A DNA stretch of 42,530 bases from Akkermansiaceae bacterium (GTDB lineage: Bacteria > Verrucomicrobiota > Verrucomicrobiia > Verrucomicrobiales > Akkermansiaceae), in NCBI GenBank assembly GCA_026421245.1, contig JAPKDJ010000031.1:1-42530 (forward strand). The letters run 5' to 3'. The notes below the pieces were generated by a model. It did no database searches, was not told the DNA's origin, and saw nothing but the letters and a program-made list of their open reading frames with translations. The translations under genes were made by a program, and so were the position numbers. Below are positions 8,037 to 15,517 of the stretch, piece by piece; position 1 is the first letter of the stretch; each line of letters begins with the position of its first letter.

Positions 8037-8159
8037 GAGCGCAGATAAAAGAGGGAAGAATCCCGCCCCGTAATTATTTGGAGAGGTGTTTGATCAGAGA
8101 GACGCGCCATACAAAAACGACGCCATTTCTGCTGTCGCTCGAGAAAGCATTTAGGAAGG

Positions 8160-8375
8160 TTATTCCTCCTCCTGATTGTCGGCGGTCTCCTTGATGTCGG
8201 TGAGAGCCTCGATGAAGTCGCCGAGGATCTCGGCGGGAACCATGATGGTGTCGCGATTGCCGTTGACGTCTTCAGTGATTTTCACAACCCGTCCACGGGC
8301 GTTCTCTTTGAGATCTAGAAAGAAGATTTTGCGATCAGCGATAATTTTTTCGGTATGTAGGTCTTCCTGGTTCAT
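8160..8375 (-). CDS. PUR-alpha-like nucleic-acid-binding protein (DUF3276)
   Basis: This 71-residue protein has the single PUR repeat of the DUF3276 family: DRKIFFLDLKENARGRVVKI forms the first strands, followed by a turn, the strand TIMVPAEI and the helix LGDFIEALTDI. Such proteins dimerise and bind single-stranded DNA or RNA, as known for the Borrelia and Bacteroides relatives. The start at ATG 8375 is preceded by AAAAGG, a fair ribosome binding site; the frame extends to 8507 but that part overlaps the dus gene and lacks family similarity. It lies 55 bases downstream of the tRNA-dihydrouridine synthase and is probably in its operon. Confidence 0.85.
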   Translation of the reverse strand: MNQEDLHTEKIIADRKIFFLDLKENARGRVVKITEDVNGNRDTIMVPAEILGDFIEALTDIKETADNQEEE

Positions 8376-8430
8376 GGCCTTTTCGCTTTGAGGTTTTACA
8401 TTGTCTGACGTAAAGTCAACGTGAAATTGT

Positions 8431-9450
8431 TCAGAGGAATTGTGAGAATCCACAGAAAAGGCGGGAGTTTTCAGGCGGGAGGTCCGGCGCAGGTTCATCG
8501 TGATCAAGAAAGTCAGCGCAGGTGGAGAAAAATTCCGGCCGTGTGGTCACTCTCCGGATCCGGTGTTCAAAGTCCTCATGATGCCCCTGCACAATGTAAA
8601 TGAGGTATTTTTTCATTTTCTGAACATGCTTTTTTTCGATGAATTCTGGAATCTCCTTTGCGGTTTCGTCATAGAGCCGCCCGATGTATTCCATCACCAT
8701 TTTTGCGGTTACGATCGGGATTTCCGCGCCCGTGAATGAAGCACGCAGTTGATCAAAGAGCCATGGATTCCGGATCGCTCCACGACCGATCATCAACCCG
8801 GCGGCACCGGTGGCACGGAGATAAGCGAGCCCAGTCTGACAGTTGACAACATTGCCATTGGCAATGACGGGGCAGGGCATTTCGTCAACGGCATGGCGCA
8901 CCCAGTCGTCGTGAACCGGTGTTTGATATCTTTCTCTTACCGTTCGTCCATGGATGGTGAGGAGATCGATGGCGTGCTTCTTGAAGACGCCAAGAAGGCG
9001 TGCAAATTCATCTTCGGATTCAAATCCCAAGCGGGTTTTGACCGTGAAGGAAACTTCATCAGAGGCGTCCCTCAATCTTCCAAGAAGTTCGTTCACTTTC
9101 TCTGGTTTTCGAAGTAACCCACCTCCGGCATTCTTGCGATAAACCACAGGAGCAGGGCAGCCAAGGTTGAGATCGATTCCGGCGATGGGATATTGTTTTA
9201 AGTCGCTCACGGTTCGGACTAATTCATCGGCATCTTGCCCAATCATTTGGGCGACGAGAGGGCGTCCGGTGGGGTTTTCTGTGATCGACCTTAAAATATA
9301 GGGATCGAGTCGTGAGTGAATATGGACGCGGAAATACTCGGTGACATAGACATCGGCGCCTCCAAGGGCAGCCATGGTTCGAAGAAAGGGCAGATCAGTG
9401 ACGTCCTGCATGGGAGCCAAGAAAAGGGCGGGACGGTCTTCCGGAAGCAC
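8431..9450 (-). CDS. tRNA-dihydrouridine synthase
   Basis: This 339-residue FMN enzyme reduces uridine to dihydrouridine in tRNA D-loops. The N-terminal FMN motif is LAPMQDVTDLPF (residues 11-22), the catalytic cysteine is Cys98 in NLGCPAPVVYRKNAGGGLLR, and the barrel continues with the TVKTRLG, TIHGRT, VIANGNV and MIGRGAIRNPWLF segments. A helical C-terminal domain follows from about 245. All expected motifs are present and the length is normal. I cannot say which Dus subfamily it is. DUF58 gene stops 13 bases upstream, and DUF3276 follows, so the three may be cotranscribed. Confidence 0.93.
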   Translation of the reverse strand: MLPEDRPALFLAPMQDVTDLPFLRTMAALGGADVYVTEYFRVHIHSRLDPYILRSITENPTGRPLVAQMIGQDADELVRTVSDLKQYPIAGIDLNLGCPAPVVYRKNAGGGLLRKPEKVNELLGRLRDASDEVSFTVKTRLGFESEDEFARLLGVFKKHAIDLLTIHGRTVRERYQTPVHDDWVRHAVDEMPCPVIANGNVVNCQTGLAYLRATGAAGLMIGRGAIRNPWLFDQLRASFTGAEIPIVTAKMVMEYIGRLYDETAKEIPEFIEKKHVQKMKKYLIYIVQGHHEDFEHRIRRVTTRPEFFSTCADFLDHDEPAPDLPPENSRLFCGFSQFL

Positions 9451-9463
9451 GTTTCGGATTCGG

Positions 9464-10645
9464 TTAACTGGTTTTCCTGACCGGAGTCTTTCGTTTGGGA
9501 ATGAAGCTCATTCCTTTCCGACTAAATCGATGTTGCTGGATGTCAATGACGAGCGCCTTGCGACTCGGGAGAATGTGTTTCCAGGCTTCCGGCGGCATAT
9601 CGGAGATGATGACGAGGGCTTGCTCACGGGGAAGGGATTTGATCTCTTCAATGACATCGTGGGCTTCGGTGTCGTCTGCCCGTTCGGCTCTTGCGAGCAG
9701 GGTGAGAGTTTCGCTCCAGGCGGCGGCTTGGAAAGTGGGTTGTGGTTTCCATGAGAGAAAATCTGCCCGCAGGGTGGTGGGGACTCCGATTCCCCGAAGG
9801 TGGCGCAAGGTACCGCAAACCAGAGAGAGGGCCCGCTCATAGAGGTCTGTTCGGATCAGGGTGTTGTCTGTGCCAAAGCTATGAAAAATTAGGGTGGCCT
9901 GTCTTGGCCTTAGCCCGGGTGGGTCATACTCGCGGACGCGCGGGCTTCTGCCACGGGCTATCGAACGGATGGTGGACGGCCAGTGAATTTGTTTGGCTCG
10001 GTCACCGGGTTGGTAGGGGCGAAGTCCACGGGGTTCTCCGGGAGCATCTCCCGGTTGATGCCCCTCGCCGTTCCAAGCGTCGTCAAATTCTCCGGTGGCA
10101 AAAAACTCCCGTGGCACAAGAGGCTTGGGAAAAACTAAAATTTCCTGACTGACAGTTGTCTTTTTTTGGAAGCGGAAGAGATCGAGGGGGAATGACGAGG
10201 CGAGCGAACACGGATGCTGGGAAACGGCGCCCCTCCTTGGAATGGAACCCCGAAGCTTACTTGTCGATGAGGAGCGGGCCGCGGTCCAAGGGGCGTGAGT
10301 GTGGATCTTGGCCGTTTTTGACAAACGGAGTTCAATGTCCATTCCGCAGGAGTCAAAGAGGTTGCGTTGATTGTGCTGAGTGAGTCTGAGATCAAACGGG
10401 GTGTCTGCAAAAACGCGTTTTGGAGAGGAAAGCTGGAAGCGAATGTGATTCAGATTCCAGCGGCCAAAGAGCAAGACGATACCGATCAGGAGAAAGCCCG
10501 CAACTCCCATGGAAATCAGAACGCCATCAATCATTAAAAGCCCAGCCACCGTCAGGGCAAACGCAGCCCCGAGGAAAGCGGCACCACGTGGAGTTATCGT
10601 CACGAATGGAGTCTGAATGAACGATGAGGAGCGTCCAGTCTGCAT
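9464..10645 (-). CDS. DUF58 membrane protein
   Basis: This 393-residue protein has two adjacent membrane segments near the N-terminus (about 24-62), a beta-rich middle, and then the DUF58 core at 205-290, including the family motif EPRGLRPYQPGDRAKQIHW (compare the usual REYxPGDDxRxIxW). The C-terminal third is a von Willebrand A-like region with a degenerate metal site (VIISDMPPE). DUF58 proteins are normally encoded next to a MoxR AAA ATPase and a transglutaminase; neither is seen here, so the partner must lie elsewhere. Function in envelope processes is only inferred from the family. Confidence 0.88.
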   Translation of the reverse strand: MQTGRSSSFIQTPFVTITPRGAAFLGAAFALTVAGLLMIDGVLISMGVAGFLLIGIVLLFGRWNLNHIRFQLSSPKRVFADTPFDLRLTQHNQRNLFDSCGMDIELRLSKTAKIHTHAPWTAARSSSTSKLRGSIPRRGAVSQHPCSLASSFPLDLFRFQKKTTVSQEILVFPKPLVPREFFATGEFDDAWNGEGHQPGDAPGEPRGLRPYQPGDRAKQIHWPSTIRSIARGRSPRVREYDPPGLRPRQATLIFHSFGTDNTLIRTDLYERALSLVCGTLRHLRGIGVPTTLRADFLSWKPQPTFQAAAWSETLTLLARAERADDTEAHDVIEEIKSLPREQALVIISDMPPEAWKHILPSRKALVIDIQQHRFSRKGMSFIPKRKTPVRKTS

Positions 10646-10785
10646 GTTGGGAATGAAGGTATCATGGGCAAAGCGGAATCATGCGAAACTCTCAAGATCT
10701 GTTGTCCGGGAGTCAGGCAACTCTTCCGCAGCCATGGAGGCGTGATGCTGCGAGTCTCGTTGAGATCTTCCGAGGTTCCGACGGC

Positions 10786-11799
10786 CTAGAGCATTCCCCG
10801 GTTTCTTAAGTTGTTGAGGCGGCGGACGGTCTCGATGAGTCCATCGACCATGACTTCGGTGTAAGTGCGGCCGAGGGTGGTATCAATGCCGTGGCCGGGA
10901 TCGAGTTTTCTCAGTGGTTCCAGAACGGGGTCGTCGTGGCGGAAGAGTTCGACAAAAGCGCTGGGGAGTTTTCCCGTCTTTGCGTTGGCGGTGAGGAGGG
11001 CGCCAACCCAGCCGTCGTCCGATGAGAGGCACCCGCGGGTTGTGGGGACGGAGCAGTGGAAGGGGCCGACTTCGTCCGCTTCGCCAAGGGCCGCGATGAG
11101 GGCTTCGTTTTCAGGAATGTTGAGGCCGGAGTCACCGCAGTGAGCGGCGTCGATGAGGGCCTTGAAGTAGGGGTGACCAATCTTTTCGTTGAGGCCGGTG
11201 AGGATGGGGCGGATTTTGGAAAGGGAAGTGAAGTTTTGGAATTCACCGGGGCGGAGGAATTCGATGTTCCAGTTTTTGATACAGGAACCTGCGAGTCCGG
11301 CTTCTTGGTAGGCGCGGTAGTGGAGTTTGATGTTTTGGGCGACACGGGCCTTGAATTCTTCATCGTTGGCGGGCGGAGCGCCTTCCATCCAGGTTTCCAC
11401 AGAGGTCGAGTTGACCTGAGTGATGTTGTTGCGAAGAGCGGCATTCAGGTTGACGAGGAGTTGGACGAGGGCTTCGTCTTCATCAGCGGGGTTCATGGGG
11501 TTGACTCCGCCGACCATCATGACGAGTTGGGGCTCGAGCCCAAGCTCTCTGACGGCGGCGATGAGGGCATCTTTTTCTTCAGGAAGGGTGGTGCCAAAGG
11601 AAGAGATTTGGATGAGATCAACTTTGACGGGGGAGAGTTCGAGGATTTCGCGTGCTCCGGCGGCAATAACGAATTCGCCATCAGAATTGCGTGGAAGTCG
11701 TCCGTTTTCATCGGGGACGAGGGCTTCAAGGAAGCCGAGGTGGGTGCCGAGGATGCCGAGTTTGACACCGGAAGTGTTTTCGATGGGAGCGATGGCCAT
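10786..11799 (-). CDS. TIM-barrel sugar isomerase/epimerase-like protein
   Basis: This 337-residue protein has no signal peptide and reads as an AP-endonuclease/xylose-isomerase-like TIM barrel: alternating strands (VKLGILGTHLGFL, VDLIQISSFGTT, LEPQLVMMVGG, WNIEFLRPGEF) and helices, with candidate metal ligands Glu at NIEF, Asp/His at IDAAHCGDSG and His at GPFHCS. These match the layout of sugar-phosphate isomerases/epimerases, but I cannot name the substrate. It stands alone, 140 bases upstream of the DUF58 gene and on the same strand. Cytoplasmic sugar metabolism is the likely role. Confidence 0.7.
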   Translation of the reverse strand: MAIAPIENTSGVKLGILGTHLGFLEALVPDENGRLPRNSDGEFVIAAGAREILELSPVKVDLIQISSFGTTLPEEKDALIAAVRELGLEPQLVMMVGGVNPMNPADEDEALVQLLVNLNAALRNNITQVNSTSVETWMEGAPPANDEEFKARVAQNIKLHYRAYQEAGLAGSCIKNWNIEFLRPGEFQNFTSLSKIRPILTGLNEKIGHPYFKALIDAAHCGDSGLNIPENEALIAALGEADEVGPFHCSVPTTRGCLSSDDGWVGALLTANAKTGKLPSAFVELFRHDDPVLEPLRKLDPGHGIDTTLGRTYTEVMVDGLIETVRRLNNLRNRGML

Positions 11800-11854
11800 G
11801 GGAGGGAGATTTTCAGATGTCGGACAGGATGGGAAGGGGATTTGTGCTCCTCAT

Positions 11855-12046
11855 TCAGGAAGATGGCCTCCATTTGTTCTCGTATTTGACGGGCTTGAGG
11901 TTGGCGGGCACACGGCCGAGTCCGTGAGTGAACTGGTAAATAAACTGGGCGTAGTAGCGGGCCTAGCAATTGAGCTGGATCGCAATCTCACCTTTGGGGT
12001 GATACGTATTTGCGCCGTAGAGAGCGCCGGGGTGATTAGAAGGCAA
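11855..12046 (-). pseudogene. remnant of a zinc-metallopeptidase-like protein
   Basis: In one minus-strand frame the DNA encodes GANTYHPKGEIAIQLNC, then TAG (11965-11963), then ARYYAQFIYQFTHGLGRVPA and NLKPVKYENKWRP before TGA at 11855-11857. The run matches the layout of small secreted metallopeptidases in which a Q-F-x-H-E-x-x-H helix is followed by a loop ending in ENxWFEE. Here the zinc motif reads HGLGR instead of HExxH, the second His and Glu are gone, a stop interrupts the frame and the downstream half is missing. The gene is therefore dead. The family assignment is by eye and moderate. Confidence 0.45.
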
Positions 12047-12062
12047 AGAAACAGGGGGGATT

Positions 12063-12563
12063 CTATTTTTTGCGATTCGGCAAACGCTTCCCTTTAATAC
12101 GGGCTTGAATGAGTTCAGGGCAGTTGCCTTCATTACGGAGGCGCTCGCAGGCGGCTTCGATGCGGAGGCTTTGATGGACGGGGCGGTAGCCGAGTCGGCG
12201 TGTGACGCAGTCGTTGAGGAGATCGAGATGGCTATCCTCGAATTCCACCACTTTTCCACAATCGATACAGATGAGGTGGTTGTGATTGGGGTGGTCGATG
12301 AAATTGGGATCGTAGGTTGTTTGTCCGTCACCAAGTTCGATTTCATGAATAAGATTGGCGCCCACCAGGAGTGACAAGGTCCGATAAACGGTGGCCCGGG
12401 AAGCCTTTGAACCCGCGGAGCGGAGGCGCTCAAAAAGCTCGTCAGGCGTGAAGTGCTCATCGGAGGCGAAGATGACTTCAAGGATTTCGTCTCGCTGAGA
12501 GGTCTGTCTCAGTCCCTTTTTTCGGATGAATTCATCCAGTCGTTCACGAATTTCGGCGTCCAT
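12063..12563 (-). CDS. fur: Fur-family transcriptional regulator
   Basis: This 166-residue protein is a ferric uptake regulator family member. The winged helix covers residues 1-85 (recognition helix SRATVYRTLSLL at 55-66). The dimerisation domain has the HNHLICIDCGK stretch (His94, His96, Cys99, Cys102), FEDSHLD and a helix with Cys in AACERLRNEGNC, so both regulatory and structural zinc/iron ligands can be formed. The family includes Fur, Zur and PerR, which cannot be separated by eye; the gene name is by family only. It is transcribed divergently from the lipoprotein gene with 61 bases between them. Confidence 0.9.
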   Translation of the reverse strand: MDAEIRERLDEFIRKKGLRQTSQRDEILEVIFASDEHFTPDELFERLRSAGSKASRATVYRTLSLLVGANLIHEIELGDGQTTYDPNFIDHPNHNHLICIDCGKVVEFEDSHLDLLNDCVTRRLGYRPVHQSLRIEAACERLRNEGNCPELIQARIKGKRLPNRKK

Positions 12564-12624
12564 TGTGGAAAGACTCTAGGGATTTTAGGTTGAATGTTGA
12601 ATCCCGAATATCGAAGATTACGCC

Positions 12625-13065
12625 GTGAAGGTTTTTTTAGCGGGCTTAGCTCTTCTTATCGTATCCTGTGGCGTGCCGGATACCTTGCGTGTGCGGCAGT
12701 TTCATTTGCGTGATACCGAGGCGGCGAGTGGCGACTTATTCATCCGGGCAGAAATGAATAAACGTCTTCATGGTGCGGTCACGGCGGCGGAGCGGAATCT
12801 GCGGCGAGGAAACTACTACCACATCCGGTGGCACGGGTTGAGCGGGGCGAAGCCGGTGAGACTTGTCTTTGAATACCGCCAAGTCAGGACTGGCGCGACT
12901 GTCAAGAGATTGGAAAAGATGATCCCGGCATTGAAGTTGAGTGACTGTCAGATTGCGATTGGGGGGGAAGAGTATTTGAAAAATGGTCGGGTTCTGGCGT
13001 GGAGAGTCAGACTCTACGACGGGAAAGATCTCGTGGCAAAGAAGCAATCCTATCTTTGGAACTAG
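12625..13065 (+). CDS. small lipoprotein of unknown function
   Basis: This 146-residue protein starts at GTG and has a lipoprotein signal peptide (MKVFLAGLALLIVSCG, lipobox IVSC with Cys15). The mature part is a beta-rich sequence with no recognised domain (LVFEYRQVRTG, RVRLYDGKDLVAKKQSYLW). Its TAG stop overlaps the GTG start of menC by one base, so the two are in one transcript. The link to menaquinone synthesis may be only positional. Confidence 0.75.
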   Translation: MKVFLAGLALLIVSCGVPDTLRVRQFHLRDTEAASGDLFIRAEMNKRLHGAVTAAERNLRRGNYYHIRWHGLSGAKPVRLVFEYRQVRTGATVKRLEKMIPALKLSDCQIAIGGEEYLKNGRVLAWRVRLYDGKDLVAKKQSYLWN

Positions 13066-13985
13066 TGGAGGCTCTCTGGATTTGGAGATACGCTCTGGAA
13101 TCGAGGGGGTCCCTGAATGCCCGGACGGGACGGAGAGTCTATGAGGGAGCATTGGTGCGCAGCGGTTCAGGCTTCGGTTGCTTGCATCCTTGGCCAGAGC
13201 TCGGAGATCCAACCTTGAATGACTGTCTCAAGGATTTAGGAGAAGGGCGCTGCATGAGGATCGTGCAGCGAACCCTTGATTGTGTGTCTGTGGATGGACG
13301 GGCCAGAGAAGAAGGGAGGTCTCTTTTTCAAGGGCTGAAGGTTCCGCCGAGCCATGCCACCTTGCCATTCTTTGATGAAGAGGCGATTGAAGAAGCAGTG
13401 AGCCGGGGGTTTACTCACGTGAAGGTGAAGTGTGGGCGGGATCTTCCCAAGGAGTTGGCGGAGGTTCGGAGATTGATCTGTCGAGGGCCGGAACTTTGTT
13501 GGAGGCTTGATTTTAATGAAACGGGAGAGGCGGGGGAATTGATCCGACTTTTTAAGGATTGGTCGGTTGAAGAAAAGGGAGCGGTTGATTTTCTGGAAGA
13601 TCCAGTGCCGTATCGTGGCGGAAGCTGGTCGAAGGTGCGTGAGGCAACAGGTCTGGCTTTGGCAAATGATCACGACATGGAAAATGATCTTGGTGATTCT
13701 GAAGTCATCGTGGTTAAGCCAGCCGTGAATCAGATGCCTGATGATTTATCTCGAGTCGTGGTGACGAGCTATTTGGACCATCCGTTGGGTCAGACTTTTG
13801 CGGCATTTGAAGCGGCGCAGGGCGGGGTGAGGAAGGTCTCGGGGCTTCAAACCCACGGCATTTTTGAAAAGACCATTTTTTCAGAAGAACTGGGGCCGGT
13901 GCAACCCGATCTTCAAGTGCCGAATGGTTTTGGATTGGGCTTTGGAGAGATACTTGAGAAACTCCCCTGGGTAAAATTAGTGTGA
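13065..13985 (+). CDS. menC: o-succinylbenzoate synthase
   Basis: This 306-residue enolase-superfamily enzyme dehydrates SHCHC to o-succinylbenzoate in menaquinone synthesis. The KxK acid/base pair is Lys120/Lys122 in HVKVKCG; metal ligands are Asp149 (LDFNE), Glu178 (FLEDP) and Asp202 (NDHD); the second catalytic lysine is Lys218 in VVKPA. The start chosen is GTG 13065, overlapping the preceding stop by one base; an in-frame extension to 12999 would lie inside the lipoprotein gene. The next clear gene is menE, 390 bases on, so the pair encodes consecutive pathway steps. Confidence 0.9.
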   Translation: MEALWIWRYALESRGSLNARTGRRVYEGALVRSGSGFGCLHPWPELGDPTLNDCLKDLGEGRCMRIVQRTLDCVSVDGRAREEGRSLFQGLKVPPSHATLPFFDEEAIEEAVSRGFTHVKVKCGRDLPKELAEVRRLICRGPELCWRLDFNETGEAGELIRLFKDWSVEEKGAVDFLEDPVPYRGGSWSKVREATGLALANDHDMENDLGDSEVIVVKPAVNQMPDDLSRVVVTSYLDHPLGQTFAAFEAAQGGVRKVSGLQTHGIFEKTIFSEELGPVQPDLQVPNGFGLGFGEILEKLPWVKLV

Positions 13986-14056
13986 CTGAAGGGGGGATTA
14001 AATCCTTGGATTCATTCATTTGCTATACGGCGAGAGCAGATAAAAAATAATTGGAT

Positions 14057-14093
14057 GAAAGACCGAAACAAATAAAACTGTTTACGGTCTTTC
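14057..14093 (+). terminator. hairpin downstream of menC
   Basis: GAAAGACCG (14057-14065) pairs perfectly with CGGTCTTTC (14085-14093), and the stem continues inward with AAAC and GTTT. No T-run follows, so this is a hairpin that may end or stabilise the menC transcript. Confidence 0.4.
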
Positions 14094-14143
14094 CGCTAAG
14101 CGAGCTTCTCGCCTAAGCTTCAACCGGGCAACAACTCGATTAA

Positions 14144-14278
14144 GATCTTTTTGTCGGTGGCCTTGGGGTGCCGTTTCTTTCAGATCAAAGCTGGAACGTT
14201 GGTGTGAATTATCAGGCTCGCCTTGGTGAGGACATTGAAAGCGATTCTGTCGGTATCAATGCCGGCTTCCGCTTCTAA
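14144..14278 (+). pseudogene. C-terminal remnant of an outer-membrane beta-barrel protein
   Basis: After an in-frame TAA at 14141, 44 codons encode DLFVGGLGVPF, SDQSWNVGVNYQARLG and SVGINAGFRF, ending in TAA. The alternating aromatic/small pattern and the terminal Phe are those of the last two strands of an outer-membrane barrel, where the C-terminal aromatic is the BamA recognition signal. There is no start codon or signal peptide, so only the 3' end of a gene survives, possibly with a frameshift near 14140. It separates menC from menE. Confidence 0.55.
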
Positions 14279-14373
14279 ACACGACCTATTCATTCAAACG
14301 CTCGGTCGGTTTTTCCGGCGGAGTGTTTTTTTGTGGAGGTTAGGGGCGATGATGTCATTTTTGAATCGAGAAA

Positions 14374-15375
14374 ATGGCAGGGGATGAAAAGCTTCTAAAA
14401 TGGGCACGGCGAAACGTGCTCTTTGAAGGACATCAGTTTTTCCGAACATCGGGAAGCAGTGGAGTTGAGAAGTGGATTGCGCTTTCTGATGACGCTCTGG
14501 AATGGTCGGCCCGGTCGGTGATAGAGGCTCTGGAAATTACGGGCAATGATGTGCTGGGGTTGGCCTTGCCGGAGGTTCACGTGGGTGGATATGGAGTCGC
14601 TTTGAGATCGAGATTTTCCGGAGCAAGATTGGAACGGTTTGGGGATCGCTGGAGTGCGACTGGGTTTACGAATTGGACCGGGGCGAGTGGGGTGACAATC
14701 AGTTCCCTGGTGCCGACCCAGGTGCATGATTTGGTGGCGGGAGGTTTTCAGGCTGCCAAGTGTCTCAGGATGATCGTTGTTGGAGGAGGAGCATTGGACC
14801 AGGAACTTTGTGATCAGGCCCGCGGTCTCGGATGGCCGGTGGTGCCAAGTTACGGGATGACAGAAACCTCGTCCCAGGTGGCTACCGGTGATGGGCTCCC
14901 GCTGTTGCCGGGATGGGAGGCCCGAATTGAGGGTGATCGATTGGCTCTGAGAGGAGGGGGGCTTTTGACCTCGGTGATTCAGCGAGAAGGGTCGGGCTTT
15001 GTGAGTTCCGATCCGAAAGTGGATGGATGGTTTGTCACAAATGACCGGGTGGAGTTGACTCCAACAGGACTAAAAATTTTGGGTCGGGCGGACCGGGTTG
15101 TGAAAGTTTTCGGAGAGTTGGTTGATCTGGTTGAGCTTGAATCTTTTTGGAGTGAAGGGCTGGGAACCAACGTGGCCATTGTGGCTCGACCGGATCATAG
15201 ACGTGGTGCGGTCCTTCATCTTTTTTATGAAGGAGGAACGGACCGGGTTGAATCCATGAATGCGACTCTTCCTGGACCAGCGCGATTGGCCTCATCCCAT
15301 CAGGTTGAAGCATTGCCTCGGTCATCGCTCGGAAAGGTCGATCGGGTGGCATTGAGCAAGTTTCATGTCGATTAA
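14374..15375 (+). CDS. menE: o-succinylbenzoate-CoA ligase (short form)
   Basis: This 333-residue acyl-adenylate-forming enzyme should attach CoA to o-succinylbenzoate. The phosphate-binding loop is TSGSSGVEK (25-33), the adenine motif is YGMTET (160-165), the conserved Asp is in VTNDRVE (221-227), and a C-terminal lysine lies in SSLGKVDRV. The family is normally 450 or more residues; here the region before the P-loop is almost absent. An in-frame stop at 14362 shows that ATG 14374 is the only reasonable start, so the shortness is real rather than a mis-called start. Assignment as MenE rests on the nearby menC. Confidence 0.85.
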   Translation: MAGDEKLLKWARRNVLFEGHQFFRTSGSSGVEKWIALSDDALEWSARSVIEALEITGNDVLGLALPEVHVGGYGVALRSRFSGARLERFGDRWSATGFTNWTGASGVTISSLVPTQVHDLVAGGFQAAKCLRMIVVGGGALDQELCDQARGLGWPVVPSYGMTETSSQVATGDGLPLLPGWEARIEGDRLALRGGGLLTSVIQREGSGFVSSDPKVDGWFVTNDRVELTPTGLKILGRADRVVKVFGELVDLVELESFWSEGLGTNVAIVARPDHRRGAVLHLFYEGGTDRVESMNATLPGPARLASSHQVEALPRSSLGKVDRVALSKFHVD

Positions 15376-15436
15376 CGTTGCCATGAAAGGGGTTTCAGGG
15401 AAATTTAACGTATCTAAATGAAAGTTTCTCTTTCTC

Positions 15437-15477
15437 AAACCGCTTCTGGAGAACGACGGCTCCGAGTGCGGTTTTTT
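15437..15477 (+). terminator. rho-independent terminator after menE
   Basis: AAACCGC (15437-15443) and GCGGTTT (15468-15474) form an outer stem with an inner GC-rich stem between them, and a run of six T (15472-15477) follows. It ends the menC-menE transcript before phoH. Confidence 0.75.
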
Positions 15478-15517
15478 GGGATCCCCGTCCAGCGATTTAT
15501 CTCTCCCTCTATCCAAA

